A stretch of DNA of 64,000 nt from Erwinia sp050410775 (GTDB lineage: Bacteria > Pseudomonadota > Gammaproteobacteria > Enterobacterales > Enterobacteriaceae), in NCBI RefSeq assembly GCF_050410775.1, contig NZ_CP191229.1; one strand, 5' to 3'. The notes beneath the pieces were generated by a model. That model searched no databases. It worked only from the letters and a program-made list of their open reading frames with translations, and had not been told where the DNA came from. The first letter of the stretch is position 1. Every line of letters begins with the position of its first letter. Both the position numbers and the translations under genes were made by a program. This document shows positions 7,829 to 15,873 of this stretch, piece after piece.

Positions 7829-8707
7829 ATGAACAACCATTTCAACTGTATCGGTATTGTGGGGCATCCACGCCATCCTACCGCGCTGACAACGCATGAA
7901 ATGCTCTACCGCTGGCTGACGGCAAAGGGATATCAGGTCATTATCGAACAGCAGATCGCCCGCGAGCTGAACCTTACTGATGTGGAGACGGGCACGCTGT
8001 CTGAAATCGGCCAGCAGGCTGACCTGGCCGTGGTAGTCGGCGGCGACGGTAATATGTTGGGGGCCGCCCGCGTGCTGGCGCGCTATGATATCAGAGTCAT
8101 TGGCATCAACCGCGGCAACCTGGGTTTCCTGACCGATCTTGATCCCGATAATGCCCAGCAGCAGCTGGCGGATGTGCTGGAGGGGAAATACATCACCGAA
8201 AGCCGCTTTCTGCTGGAGGCGAGCGTTTGCAGCAGGGGAAACGAACCGCGCATTGCTACCGCGATCAATGAGGTGGTACTCCATCCCGGTAAAGTCGCAC
8301 ATATGATCGAGTTCGAGGTCTACATCGATGAAACCTTCGCCTTCTCGCAACGCTCAGACGGCCTGATCATTTCTACGCCGACCGGTTCAACGGCTTATTC
8401 GCTCTCAGCCGGCGGGCCGATTTTAACCCCTTCGCTGGATGCCATCGCAATTGTGCCGATGTTCCCGCATACGCTCTCTGCCCGTCCGCTGGTGATTAAC
8501 AGCAGCAGCACCATTCGCCTGCGTTTTTCGCATATGCGCAGCGATCTGGAAGTGAGCTGCGACAGTCAGATTGCCCTGCCCATTCAGGAGGGCGAAGATG
8601 TTCTTATCCGCCGCAATGAAGATCATCTGAATCTGATACACCCGCAAAATTATAACTATTTCAATACGCTAAGCTCGAAGCTGGCGTGGTCAAAAAAATT
8701 GTTCTAA
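7829..8707 (+). CDS. nadK: NadK, NAD kinase
   Basis: ATP-dependent phosphorylation of NAD to NADP. 292 aa, identical to the usual length, when started at MNNHFNCIGIVGHPRH. The catalytic GGDGN motif is at residues 71-75 and the NAD-binding segment PTGSTAYSLSAGGP near 175. The frame is open back to 7682, but that region is the grpE promoter; AGGAAA just upstream of 7829 supports the chosen start. The gene runs in the same direction as recN but with an 87 bp spacer carrying the SOS control sites. Confidence 0.96.
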   Translation: MNNHFNCIGIVGHPRHPTALTTHEMLYRWLTAKGYQVIIEQQIARELNLTDVETGTLSEIGQQADLAVVVGGDGNMLGAARVLARYDIRVIGINRGNLGFLTDLDPDNAQQQLADVLEGKYITESRFLLEASVCSRGNEPRIATAINEVVLHPGKVAHMIEFEVYIDETFAFSQRSDGLIISTPTGSTAYSLSAGGPILTPSLDAIAIVPMFPHTLSARPLVINSSSTIRLRFSHMRSDLEVSCDSQIALPIQEGEDVLIRRNEDHLNLIHPQNYNYFNTLSSKLAWSKKLF

Positions 8708-8727
8708 AAACCGCCCCAGCATCTTTA

Positions 8728-8743
8728 CTGGTTATAAAACCAG
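8728..8743 (+). promoter_or_regulatory. LexA box 1 of recN
   Basis: CTG-N10-CAG with an AT-rich centre (CTGGTTATAAAACCAG), matching the SOS box consensus, 52 bp before the recN ATG. Confidence 0.85.
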
Positions 8744-8749
8744 TATATA

Positions 8750-8765
8750 CTGTATGAAAAACCAT
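8750..8765 (+). promoter_or_regulatory. Imperfect LexA box of recN
   Basis: CTGTATGAAAAACCAT has the left CTG half and an AT-rich centre but ends CAT rather than CAG. It sits between the two better boxes and overlaps the likely -10 (TATACT, 8746-8751). Confidence 0.55.
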
Positions 8766-8767
8766 AT

Positions 8768-8783
8768 CTGTGTTTTCGTACAG
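8768..8783 (+). promoter_or_regulatory. LexA box 3 of recN
   Basis: CTGTGTTTTCGTACAG has both CTG and CAG ends with 10 bp between, 11 bp before the recN ATG. Multiple LexA boxes are also known upstream of E. coli recN. Confidence 0.78.
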
Positions 8784-8794
8784 GAACAACAATT

Positions 8795-10456
8795 ATGCTG
8801 GCACAACTGACCATCAGTAACTTTGCGATTGTTCGTGAGCTGGAGATCGATTTTCAGCGCGGTATGACCGCTATCACTGGCGAAACCGGCGCCGGTAAAT
8901 CTATTGCTATTGATGCATTGGGTCTCTGCCTGGGCGGGCGTGCTGAAGCAGATATGGTGCGTCAGGGCGCCACCCGCGCGGATATCTGCGCCCGCTTTTC
9001 GCTGAAGGATACCCCTTCCGCCCTGCGCTGGCTGGTGGACAATGAGCTTGATGAAGGTCAGGAATGCCTGCTGCGCCGCGTCATCAACAGCGATGGTCGC
9101 TCCCGTGGCTTTATCAACGGGACGGCGGTTCCCCTCTCCCAGCTTCGCGACCTGGGCCAGCTACTGATCCAAATTCATGGGCAGCACGCCCATCAGATGC
9201 TGCTGAAGCCTGAACATCAGAAAGTCCTGCTTGATGCCTACGCGGGTGAAAACGATCTGCGCCAGGCAATGGCGCTGGCCTACCGTCAGTGGCACCAGAG
9301 CTGCCGCGCGCTGGCCCAGCATCAGCAGCTTTCGCAGGAGCGGGAATCCCGTCGTGAGCTGCTTCAGTATCAGCTTAAAGAGCTGAATGAGTTCGCGCCC
9401 GTAGCCGGTGAATATGAAAGCATCGATGAAGAATATAAGCGTCTGGCCAACAGCGGCCAGCTGCTCTCCACCAGTCAGCAGGCGCTGCTGCTGCTGGCCG
9501 ATGGCGAAGAGAAAACTTTGCTGACGCAGCTTCACACGGCCCAGCAGTACGTCAGCGAACTGATCGGCATGGACGATAAGCTGAACGGCGTTTACACGCT
9601 GCTGGAAGAGGCCTCCATCCAGATCAGTGAAGCCAGCGACGAGCTTCGCCACTACTGCGAGCGCCTCGACCTCGATCCTAATCGCCTCTACGAGCTGGAG
9701 CAGCGTCTTTCACGTCAGATTGCCCTGGCCCGTAAGCACCATATCTCCCCTGAAGAATTGCCTGCGTTTCATCAGCAGATGCTGGAAGAGCAGACGCTGC
9801 TGGATCAGCAGGAGAGCGATCAGGATGAGCTGGCGCTGGCCGTCGCCGCACATCATCGCACCGCGCTGGCCTGTGCGGAGAAGCTGCACGCCCGCCGCCA
9901 CCATTTTGCCCAGGAGCTGAGCGCGCTGATCAGCGAAAGTATGCACACGCTCTCCATGCCGCATGGCCAGTTGAGCATTGACGTGCAGTTTAACGCCGAT
10001 CACCTGACCGCCGAGGGGGCTGACCGCATCGACTTCCGCGTTACCACTAACCCGGGGCAGCCGCTGCAGCCGCTCTCTAAGGTCGCTTCCGGCGGTGAAC
10101 TCTCGCGCATTGCGCTGGCGATTCAGGTGATTACCGCCCGTAAAATGGATACACCTGCGCTGATTTTTGATGAGGTGGATGTGGGCATCAGCGGCCCTAC
10201 CGCTGCCGTCGTCGGCAAGATGCTGCGTCAGCTGGGCGAATCCACGCAGGTGATGTGCGTAACTCACCTGCCGCAGGTCGCGGGATGCGGAAACCAGCAC
10301 TTCTACGTCAGCAAAGAGACCGATGGTGCCATGACCGAAACGCATATGCGGCCGCTGGACAAGCGCGCCCGCCTGCAAGAGCTGGCCCGCCTGCTGGGCG
10401 GCAGCGAAGTGACGCGTAACACGCTCGCCAACGCAAAAGAGCTTTTAGCGGCCTGA
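8795..10456 (+). CDS. recN: RecN, SMC-like DNA repair ATPase
   Basis: Cohesin-like ABC ATPase used in double-strand break repair. 553 aa, the E. coli length. Walker A GETGAGKS is near residue 30. Two long coiled-coil arms fill about residues 150-360, the signature SGGELSRIALAI is near 430 and Walker B ALIFDEVDVGISG near 450. The three LexA-type sites upstream predict strong SOS induction. The ATG at 8795 directly follows the operators. Confidence 0.97.
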   Translation: MLAQLTISNFAIVRELEIDFQRGMTAITGETGAGKSIAIDALGLCLGGRAEADMVRQGATRADICARFSLKDTPSALRWLVDNELDEGQECLLRRVINSDGRSRGFINGTAVPLSQLRDLGQLLIQIHGQHAHQMLLKPEHQKVLLDAYAGENDLRQAMALAYRQWHQSCRALAQHQQLSQERESRRELLQYQLKELNEFAPVAGEYESIDEEYKRLANSGQLLSTSQQALLLLADGEEKTLLTQLHTAQQYVSELIGMDDKLNGVYTLLEEASIQISEASDELRHYCERLDLDPNRLYELEQRLSRQIALARKHHISPEELPAFHQQMLEEQTLLDQQESDQDELALAVAAHHRTALACAEKLHARRHHFAQELSALISESMHTLSMPHGQLSIDVQFNADHLTAEGADRIDFRVTTNPGQPLQPLSKVASGGELSRIALAIQVITARKMDTPALIFDEVDVGISGPTAAVVGKMLRQLGESTQVMCVTHLPQVAGCGNQHFYVSKETDGAMTETHMRPLDKRARLQELARLLGGSEVTRNTLANAKELLAA

Positions 10457-10751
10457 TTGCCGCACTTTTTTGACCTCTCGTGGTCATAACCCTCGTTCGC
10501 AGAGGTTTTAAACTGCGGAAAGGTTTATTATCATCGGCTTCTTACGCTGTTATCGTAGCGATAAACCGATACAGCCAGGTGCCGGTCATTGATGAACGGG
10601 TCATCTGGCGTTATTGTTACAGCCAGCCTGAAACCGATGGTGAAACGGTGAATTCACTCTCTCGCCTGTTGTGGTGAGCAATCGGGTTCAGACCGGCAAA
10701 TAAAATAGCCAGATGCCCAAGGTGTTGGCCCGAAAAGGAATAAAGAGACTT
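10457..10751. other. recN-bamE spacer
   Basis: 295 bp without a supportable gene. No clear terminator for recN and no sigma-E promoter that I can recognise for bamE. Short frames here lack ribosome sites or family resemblance. Confidence 0.5.
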
Positions 10752-11099
10752 ATGCGCTGTAAAACGCTGACTGCTGCGGCGGTGGTTCTTCTGATGATGA
10801 CCGCTGGATGTTCCACTCTGGAGCGAGTGGTTTACCGGCCGGATATCAATCAGGGCAACTATCTGGTCGCTACTGATGTTGCAAAAATACATACCGGCAT
10901 GACACAACAGCAGGTGGCCTATACGCTGGGCACGCCGATGATGCGCGATCCTTTCGGCAGCAACGTCTGGTTTTACGTGTTCCGTCAGGAGCCGGGCCAT
11001 GAGCCAGTGACGCAGCAGACGCTGACGCTGACCTTCGACAGCAGCGGCACGTTGACCAACATTGAGAACAAACCCAACCTGACCGGCAAAAAAGGCTGA
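10752..11099 (+). CDS. bamE: BamE, outer membrane assembly lipoprotein
   Basis: Lipoprotein of the BamABCDE complex, which inserts beta-barrel proteins into the outer membrane (formerly SmpA). 115 aa. The signal peptide MRCKTLTAAAVVLLMMTAGC ends with the lipidated Cys at residue 20. The mature protein carries the SmpA/OmlA motifs YRPDINQGNYL, GMTQQQVAYTLGTP and DPFGSNVWFYVFR. The start at 10752 gives a proper lipoprotein signal; the frame is open 13 codons upstream but that would spoil it. A terminator follows, shared with convergent rnfH. Confidence 0.95.
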   Translation: MRCKTLTAAAVVLLMMTAGCSTLERVVYRPDINQGNYLVATDVAKIHTGMTQQQVAYTLGTPMMRDPFGSNVWFYVFRQEPGHEPVTQQTLTLTFDSSGTLTNIENKPNLTGKKG

Positions 11100-11134
11100 T
11101 CGGGGCTGACAGAAAGCAGGTTTCAGTAACAGCA

Positions 11135-11163
11135 ATAAGGCGCCCAAAGCGCCTTATTTTTTT
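11135..11163. terminator. Terminator between bamE and rnfH
   Basis: AATAAGGCGC-CCAAA-GCGCCTTATT followed by a T run on the plus strand, 36 bp after bamE. It overlaps the last codons of convergent rnfH. Confidence 0.85.
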
Positions 11164-11441
11164 GCTGCCCGCTCTGCGCGCAGGCGACGCAGCTCTTTGG
11201 GATCGGCTATCAGCGGGCGATAAATTTCAATACGATCGCCCCCCTGCACTTCATCCTGCAATTTCACCGTCCGGCTGAAAATACCAACCTTATTACGGGC
11301 CAGATCGATATCGCTGCGCAACTCCAGAATGCCTGAAGCGTGGATCGCCTGCTCAACGGTACTGCACTCTTCCACATTCACCGTGTAGAGATACTGCTTA
11401 TCCGGCAGGGCATATACCACCTCAACAGCAATATCAGACAC
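11154..11441 (-). CDS. rnfH: RnfH family ubiquitin-like protein
   Basis: Small protein of the UPF0125/RnfH family with a ubiquitin-like beta-grasp fold; its role is not settled. 95 aa, starting at a GTG (11441) that yields VSDIAVEVVYALPDKQYLYT, the conserved N-terminus. The motif GDRIEIYRPLIADPKELRR near the C-terminus is typical. It overlaps the end of ratA by 8 bp, the conserved ratA-rnfH arrangement, pointing to translational coupling. A longer in-frame start upstream would lie inside ratA and is not conserved. Confidence 0.92.
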   Translation of the reverse strand: MSDIAVEVVYALPDKQYLYTVNVEECSTVEQAIHASGILELRSDIDLARNKVGIFSRTVKLQDEVQGGDRIEIYRPLIADPKELRRLRAERAAKK

Positions 11442-11868
11442 TGTAGACCTCTTTGGCCCGGTGCGTGAACGCCTGCACCATGCTGCTTGCCAGCTCTTTG
11501 AAGATACGGCCAAAGGCCATTTCTACCAGCATATTGCTGAATTCAAAATCCAGATTCAGCTCAACCTTGCACGCCTCTTCACTCAGCGCCGTAAACGTCC
11601 AGCCGCCGCTAAGCTTGCGGAATGGCCCATCTACCAGCTGCATATGAATGCGCTCATTACTGGTCAGCGTATTGCGCGTCACAAAAGTTTTACTGATACC
11701 GGCCTTGGAAACGTCCACGGATGCCGTCATCTGTTGTTCACTCGAATCCAGCACCCGGCTACCGGTACACCCTGGGAGAAATTCCGGATAGGCATCCACA
11801 TCGTTTACCAACCGGAACATCTGCTCGGCGCTGTAGGGCACCAGCGCGGAACGGCTAATCTGAGACAT
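11434..11868 (-). CDS. ratA: RatA, START-domain ribosome-associated toxin / polyketide cyclase-like protein
   Basis: 144 aa START/SRPBCC-fold protein, start MSQISRSALVPYSAEQMF with the motif DVDAYPEFLPGC near residue 27. In E. coli RatA was reported to inhibit 70S formation by binding 50S subunits, and related proteins (Coq10 type) bind ubiquinone, so the physiological role is debated. First gene of the ratA-rnfH pair, divergent from smpB. Confidence 0.93.
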   Translation of the reverse strand: MSQISRSALVPYSAEQMFRLVNDVDAYPEFLPGCTGSRVLDSSEQQMTASVDVSKAGISKTFVTRNTLTSNERIHMQLVDGPFRKLSGGWTFTALSEEACKVELNLDFEFSNMLVEMAFGRIFKELASSMVQAFTHRAKEVYSV

Positions 11869-12026
11869 AATGTTTCCTGTTAATCTTCAACACATAAATA
11901 ATAACATCGCAGGCAGGTAAACAAAAATTCTCAGCCGCCAGCGTTCTGCTAAAATAGCGGTTTTCCCTGCGCCCGTTGTTACAGGGGATGCCATCAACCA
12001 TTGCTTCATGTAGACTAAGTAGCACT

Positions 12027-12509
12027 ATGACAAAGAAAAAAGCACATAAACCCGGTTCTGCTACCATTGCCATGAACAAGCGGGCCCGCCATGAATACTT
12101 CATCGAGGAAGAGTTCGAAGCGGGGCTGTCGCTACAGGGATGGGAAGTTAAATCACTCCGTGCCGGCAAGGCCAATATCAGCGAAAGCTACATTCTGCTG
12201 CGCGATGGTGAAGCCTTCCTGTTCGGTTCCACCTTTCAGGCGCTGACAGGGGCTTCTTCACACGTTGTCTGCGACCCGACACGTACCCGTAAGCTGCTGC
12301 TTAAGCAGCGCGAGCTGGATACGCTGTTCGGTAAAGCGAACCGCGATGGTTATACCATCGTCGCGCTGTCGCTCTACTGGAAGAATGCCTGGGCCAAGCT
12401 GAAGATCGGCGTGGCGAAAGGGAAAAGAGAGCACGACAAGCGCGACGACATCAAGGATCGCGAGTGGAAATTAGACAAAGCGCGTATCATGAAACACGCT
12501 AACCGCTAA
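12027..12509 (+). CDS. smpB: SmpB, tmRNA-binding protein
   Basis: Carries tmRNA to stalled ribosomes for trans-translation. 160 aa, the standard length, starting MTKKKAHKPGSATIAMNKR. Conserved signatures are ARHEYFIEEEFEAGLSLQGW, EVKSLRAGKANISESY and the basic C-terminal tail DDIKDREWKLDKARIMK that probes the empty mRNA channel. The frame is open 17 codons further upstream. Its RNA partner ssrA begins 49 bp downstream. Confidence 0.97.
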   Translation: MTKKKAHKPGSATIAMNKRARHEYFIEEEFEAGLSLQGWEVKSLRAGKANISESYILLRDGEAFLFGSTFQALTGASSHVVCDPTRTRKLLLKQRELDTLFGKANRDGYTIVALSLYWKNAWAKLKIGVAKGKREHDKRDDIKDREWKLDKARIMKHANR

Positions 12510-12558
12510 GCCACTGGCACAGCGGCAGGTTTTTCTGATATACTGCGAAACAGTACTT

Positions 12559-12922
12559 GGGGCTGATTCTGGATTCGACAGGATTTGCGAAGCCCTAGGA
12601 GCATGCCGAGGGGCGGTTTGCCTCGTTAAAAGCCGCAAAAAAATAGTCGCAAACGACGAAAACTACGCACTAGCAGCTTAATAACCTGCTTAGAGCCCTC
12701 TCTCCCTAGCTTCCGCTCTTAAGACGGGGATCAAGAGAGGTCAAAAACAAAAGAGATCGCGTGAATACCCTGCCTGGGGTTGCAGCGTTAAATCCAATCA
12801 GGCTAGTTTGTTAGTGGCGTGTCCGTTCGCAGCTAACCAGCGAATGTAAAAACTGGACTAAGCATGTAGTGCCGACGGTGTAGTAATTCTGGACGCGGGT
12901 TCAACTCCCGCCAGCTCCACCA
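12559..12922 (+). ncRNA. ssrA: ssrA, transfer-messenger RNA
   Basis: 364 nt tmRNA, starting GGGGCTGATTCTGGATTCGA and ending with a T-arm (GGGTTCAACTCCC) and CCA. The tag reading frame at 12649-12681 encodes ANDENYALAA followed by TAA, the classic enterobacterial degradation tag. The 3' end is intact even though a mobile island is integrated immediately downstream; the element supplies or restores the terminal sequence, as is usual for tmRNA-targeting integrases. Confidence 0.97.
12908..12917 (+). repeat. attL core of the ssrA island (within the ssrA 3' end)
   Basis: The decamer CCGCCAGCTC in the ssrA acceptor/T-arm region recurs at 16429-16438. Together they are read as the left and right junctions of an element integrated at the 3' end of ssrA. 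Confidence 0.65.
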
Positions 12923-12954
12923 CATTATGTACCGGATACGTCCGGGTAAGTCCT

Positions 12955-12990
12955 GAAAGCCCGCTTGGAACCAGCCTCGCGGGCTTTTTT
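12955..12990 (+). terminator. Terminator directly after ssrA (island-borne)
   Basis: Stem AAGCCCGC / GCGGGCTT followed by T6. The preceding segment (GTAAGTCCTGAAAGCCCGC) resembles the segment before the terminator at 16473-16506 (GAAGTCCTAAGAGCCCGC), so the element carries its own version of the ssrA downstream terminator. Confidence 0.85.
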
Positions 12991-13033
12991 ACGTCTGTAG
13001 TAGTCCGTAGAGATCCAGCCAAATCCGGTGATA

Positions 13034-13086
13034 ATTGGTATACGTATTGGTATACGGTAAGATGTATGCCAATAACGTATACCAAT
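13034..13086. repeat. Integrase arm-type repeats, left end
   Basis: ATTGGTATACG occurs twice in direct orientation (13034-13044 and 13046-13056) and once inverted (13076-13086), just upstream of the integrase fragment. The same motif recurs near the right junction (16345-16370). The position and pattern fit binding sites of a P4-type integrase that also represses its own promoter. Confidence 0.6.
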
Positions 13087-13105
13087 TCACGCAGGAAAGC
13101 CCCGT

Positions 13106-13213
13106 ATGGCAAGGACTACGCGCCCCCTCACAAACACAGAAGTTCTTCGATCCAAAGCCACAGATAAAGATTTGATACTGTATGATGGGGTTGGGCTTTT
13201 TATGGTGGTGAAA
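13106..13213 (+). pseudogene. P4-type integrase, 5' fragment only
   Basis: The first ~36 codons read MARTTRPLTNTEVLRSKATD and on through GVGLFMVVK, the conserved N-terminus (arm-binding DUF4102 domain) of P4-family tyrosine integrases. Homology ends abruptly at about 13211-13214, where sequence matching the end of a P4-type primase begins in another frame. The frame stays open to 13687 but encodes nonsense there. The core-binding and catalytic domains are gone, so the element cannot excise on its own. Confidence 0.85.
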
Positions 13214-13820
13214 ATCAGATGCCTATTCAACCTATATCCCGGCGGTTATTCTGGCGGTGAAAAACAACCCGATGCGCTTCACCGACCGCAACGGGGGCGT
13301 GTCACGCCGCCGGGTTATTCTTCATTTTCCGGAAATTGTTGCGGCCAGCGAGCGCTATCCGCAGCTGAAAGAGAAAATCCGGGGAGAATTGGCCGTTATC
13401 GTGCGCCAGCTGATGCAGCGGTTCAGTCAGCCGCAGGATGCCCGCGCGCTGCTTCAGTCACAGCAGAACTCCGGCGAGGCAATGCGCATCAAGCGCGATG
13501 CCGATCCGATGGTGGACTTCTGTGGCTACCTGTTTACCGCACCGGAGCCAAACGCGCTTTATATGGGGAATGCCAGCATCCGGCCCGCACAGCCACGCCG
13601 CTATCTGTACCACGCTTACCTGTGCTACATGGAGGCCAACGGCTACAGGAACCCGCTGAGCATGAAAATGTTTGGCCTGGCGCTTGAAGGGATTTTACGG
13701 GAATACGGGCTGAATTACCTGAAGCGGCGAACGAAGCTGGGGATCCAGACCAATCTGGATCTGACGGAGGAAAGCAACACCGACTGGCTGCCTAAGTGTG
13801 ATGACCCGGCAGCCATCTGA
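13212..13820 (+). pseudogene. P4-like primase/helicase gene, 3' fragment
   Basis: About 202 residues reading IPAVILAV, then NNPMRFTDRNGGVSRRRVIL and on to the motif DADPMVDFCGYL and a C-terminus ending in WLPKCDDPAAI. I recognise this as the C-terminal part of the large primase-helicase of P4-like satellite prophages. Its upstream thousand or so codons are missing and the fragment begins at the junction with the integrase 5' end. A GTG at 13257 could in principle start a 187 aa product, but there is no clear reason for it to be expressed. The codons are otherwise intact, suggesting a recent deletion. Confidence 0.75.
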
Positions 13821-13829
13821 ACAACACGG

Positions 13830-13851
13830 AACCGGCGCAAGCCGGTTTTTT
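13830..13851 (+). terminator. Terminator after the primase fragment
   Basis: AACCGGC-GCAA-GCCGGTT followed by a T run, 10 bp after the stop codon. Confidence 0.85.
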
Positions 13852-14189
13852 ACGCCTATTGTTCACCCGTGGTGTAGAGTACAGCCTATTCTACACCCAT
13901 ACTTCACCATCTAAGCACTTAAATTTAAAGACATTAAATGAAAGGTGTAGAGTGTGAAGGATTTTTCATAAAATCTTTTTTTAGGGGCACCTCGCTTCCT
14001 TCTCACTCAAATGTTTTGAAGTACCTACTTACGCGTCATCTGACGCTTCCATGCCGCTGAAGGGTAAGCTGCGCACTTCTTGCCCGTTTTATTCTTCAGG
14101 GGGTGCTAATTAATATTCAGAGTGTTTTTTCTGCTAAGTACCAAATTCAGACGTTGCATGCCTGCAGGCCGCTTAGGATAGAGCATACT
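13852..14189. other. Island spacer between the primase fragment and the HNH gene
   Basis: 338 bp, AT-rich in its first half, with no gene I can support. GTGTAGA words repeat around 13870-13955 (some as part of inverted TCTACAC). This may be leftover element control or replication DNA. Confidence 0.4.
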
Positions 14190-15023
14190 TCACTTCTGCA
14201 ACCTGTCTATATTGATGTAAAGCATCTCAATTAGTTCTTTCGAATTTTGACTGTAGTGTAAAGCTCTATGGCAATTGGGGCAAAGTGCAACGCAGTTGTT
14301 CGTGGTATCAGCACCGGCTAAAGAGAGAGGTATCACGTGATGCACTTCCAAATATGGGCTACCATCATTTAAATAAAACGGTGCATTTTTACCACAGTTT
14401 TCACAAACGCCCTTACTTTGTTGTAGGATCCAGGCTTTCACCGCGGGATCTCGAACATAGACCTTTTGAAATCGCTCTACCACCCCTGGTGCCTTATATC
14501 CTTTGGGTTCTTTCAAAGGTTTATTTATCAACCTGTTAACCCTTTTATTTAGCTCATCCTCATTATCTGTAGGTTGCAAGAGATCTGATAACTCTCCATG
14601 TATTATTGATTCCCAAAATTCGCTGCTATTAACCCCAGGAATATTTATCATTATTCTTTTGGTTCTGTTTCCCGAAGGAACATCTTTTTTACCTGTACTA
14701 CTGAAATGAGCCTGATAACTACACATTTTTTGGCGAATATCTCGAGCGCTATTACCCATTAAAGAAAAGTATTCACCAGGATGGATTTTTCTTTCAACTA
14801 TAGACGGCATATATTTTCTAGCTGTCGATGAGGCCAGATACACAACGACATTATGTACATTAGAATCAATCATTCGCTCAATGATACAATCAAGGGCAAT
14901 ATTGTAGTCTTTGTTTCTATGTGCTGGTCCCCAAGACTCAAGGATTAGGCCATAAACCCCATCCTCTTCATCTACTGAACACTCTGCGTGCAGTTCAACT
15001 CCATTTCTATCAAAAATATGCAT
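14190..15023 (-). CDS. HNH endonuclease (putative restriction/defence nuclease)
   Basis: 277 aa. The C-terminal HNH module has a zinc-binding pair C207/C210, the catalytic HH at 228-229 (YLEVHHVIPLS), an Asn near 243, and C248/C251 followed by H252 and H256. This layout matches the HNH domains of McrA-like and other modified-DNA or type IV-like restriction nucleases. The first ~180 residues form a separate, unrecognised domain, possibly for target or sensor recognition. The gene is cargo of the ssrA island, lower in GC than the core genes, with near-identical 22 bp repeats upstream. Its substrate cannot be told from sequence; a solo defence nuclease is the favoured guess. Confidence 0.8.
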   Translation of the reverse strand: MHIFDRNGVELHAECSVDEEDGVYGLILESWGPAHRNKDYNIALDCIIERMIDSNVHNVVVYLASSTARKYMPSIVERKIHPGEYFSLMGNSARDIRQKMCSYQAHFSSTGKKDVPSGNRTKRIMINIPGVNSSEFWESIIHGELSDLLQPTDNEDELNKRVNRLINKPLKEPKGYKAPGVVERFQKVYVRDPAVKAWILQQSKGVCENCGKNAPFYLNDGSPYLEVHHVIPLSLAGADTTNNCVALCPNCHRALHYSQNSKELIEMLYINIDRLQK

Positions 15024-15031
15024 TACATTAA

Positions 15032-15131
15032 GCTCTTATGAGGATTTTCTACAAAATACTCCCAACATCTATAAATACGCAACGTTTTACTATAAGCAAA
15101 GTCATTTCAGCGCTTATGAGCATTTTCTGGC
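15032..15131. repeat. Direct repeats upstream of the HNH gene
   Basis: Two 22 bp copies of GCKCTTATGAGSATTTTCT plus flanking bases, at 15032-15053 and 15110-15131, 78 bp apart. The first ends 9 bp before the HNH start codon. They could be operator or promoter repeats. Confidence 0.45.
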
Positions 15132-15369
15132 AAAACGTTGTCTGGTGACTTAAACATATGCTTAGAAGCATGTATTTATGAGAACCTAGTATTTTGCCAG
15201 CTATGCCTTAGCTAGCTCGGTAAAACTGGAGCCAGTCTCATATGTGCCAGAAGGAGACACTGAGAACAAACAACTTGGAGCAGGCCTAACTCCACGAATG
15301 TTGGAACGGCCCGCAATACGTGGTGCAGATGTCTTAATGCAAGCCACAGAGAATACTCTGCCAACTAAG
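15132..15369. other. Spacer between the HNH gene and the membrane-protein gene
   Basis: No gene that I can support. A short plus-strand frame (15244-15450) runs antisense into the neighbouring gene and has no recognisable features. Confidence 0.4.
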
Positions 15370-15873
15370 CTATTGGATCCGGCACTGCATGTTATTAAAA
15401 ATGGTACTATTTTTCTCGCTGTCTATCCCTCGCTTTACCAAAATCTGTAGATCGCGGCAGTATTCATCATGGTCTATAGATGTCATCATTGCAGCGGGAA
15501 TAATGAACATTACCCATACAAACGATGTTATGAGCATAAAAGTCATAATGAACATATATCGACGACGTTTAATAAAGCGACTTACCGTGCTTACTACCAT
15601 TACTCGATACGCATACACAATAGTCAGTGCCAGCCACAGACCAGCAGCAGACAAATAAACTGGATTAGTAAATTTAAGCAGTGGCTGGAGTGCGACACCT
15701 GCAACAATGGCACCTAGCGCATACTGGTAAAAAAATGCCATGAAAAAAGTCTTGTAGCGGGTCAGCTTGTTGACATCTTCATCTGAGGGTTGCCACTCCA
15801 GCTCATCTCTGATGTCATTTCTAATTTTTATAATGCGGTTTAAACACGATTTGGAAATAGTAGAAAGATTCAT
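15370..15873 (-). CDS. Orphan four-helix membrane protein (island cargo)
   Basis: 167 aa, not recognised. A polar N-terminal ~40 residues (RNDIRDELEWQPSDEDVNKL) is followed by four probable membrane helices near residues 43-65, 70-90, 105-128 (MFIMTFMLITSFVWVMFIIP) and a weaker segment, with basic RFIKRRRY between helices. It ends in a soluble tail of about 35 residues. It lies on the same strand as the HNH gene, 346 bp upstream of it. It might be a membrane partner of a defence system, or an unrelated passenger. Confidence 0.55.
   Translation of the reverse strand: MNLSTISKSCLNRIIKIRNDIRDELEWQPSDEDVNKLTRYKTFFMAFFYQYALGAIVAGVALQPLLKFTNPVYLSAAGLWLALTIVYAYRVMVVSTVSRFIKRRRYMFIMTFMLITSFVWVMFIIPAAMMTSIDHDEYCRDLQILVKRGIDSEKNSTIFNNMQCRIQ

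Noticed and set aside
13106..13687. 193 aa protein reading from the integrase start
   Set aside because: Only the first ~36 codons resemble integrase; the rest is the primase fragment read in the wrong frame.
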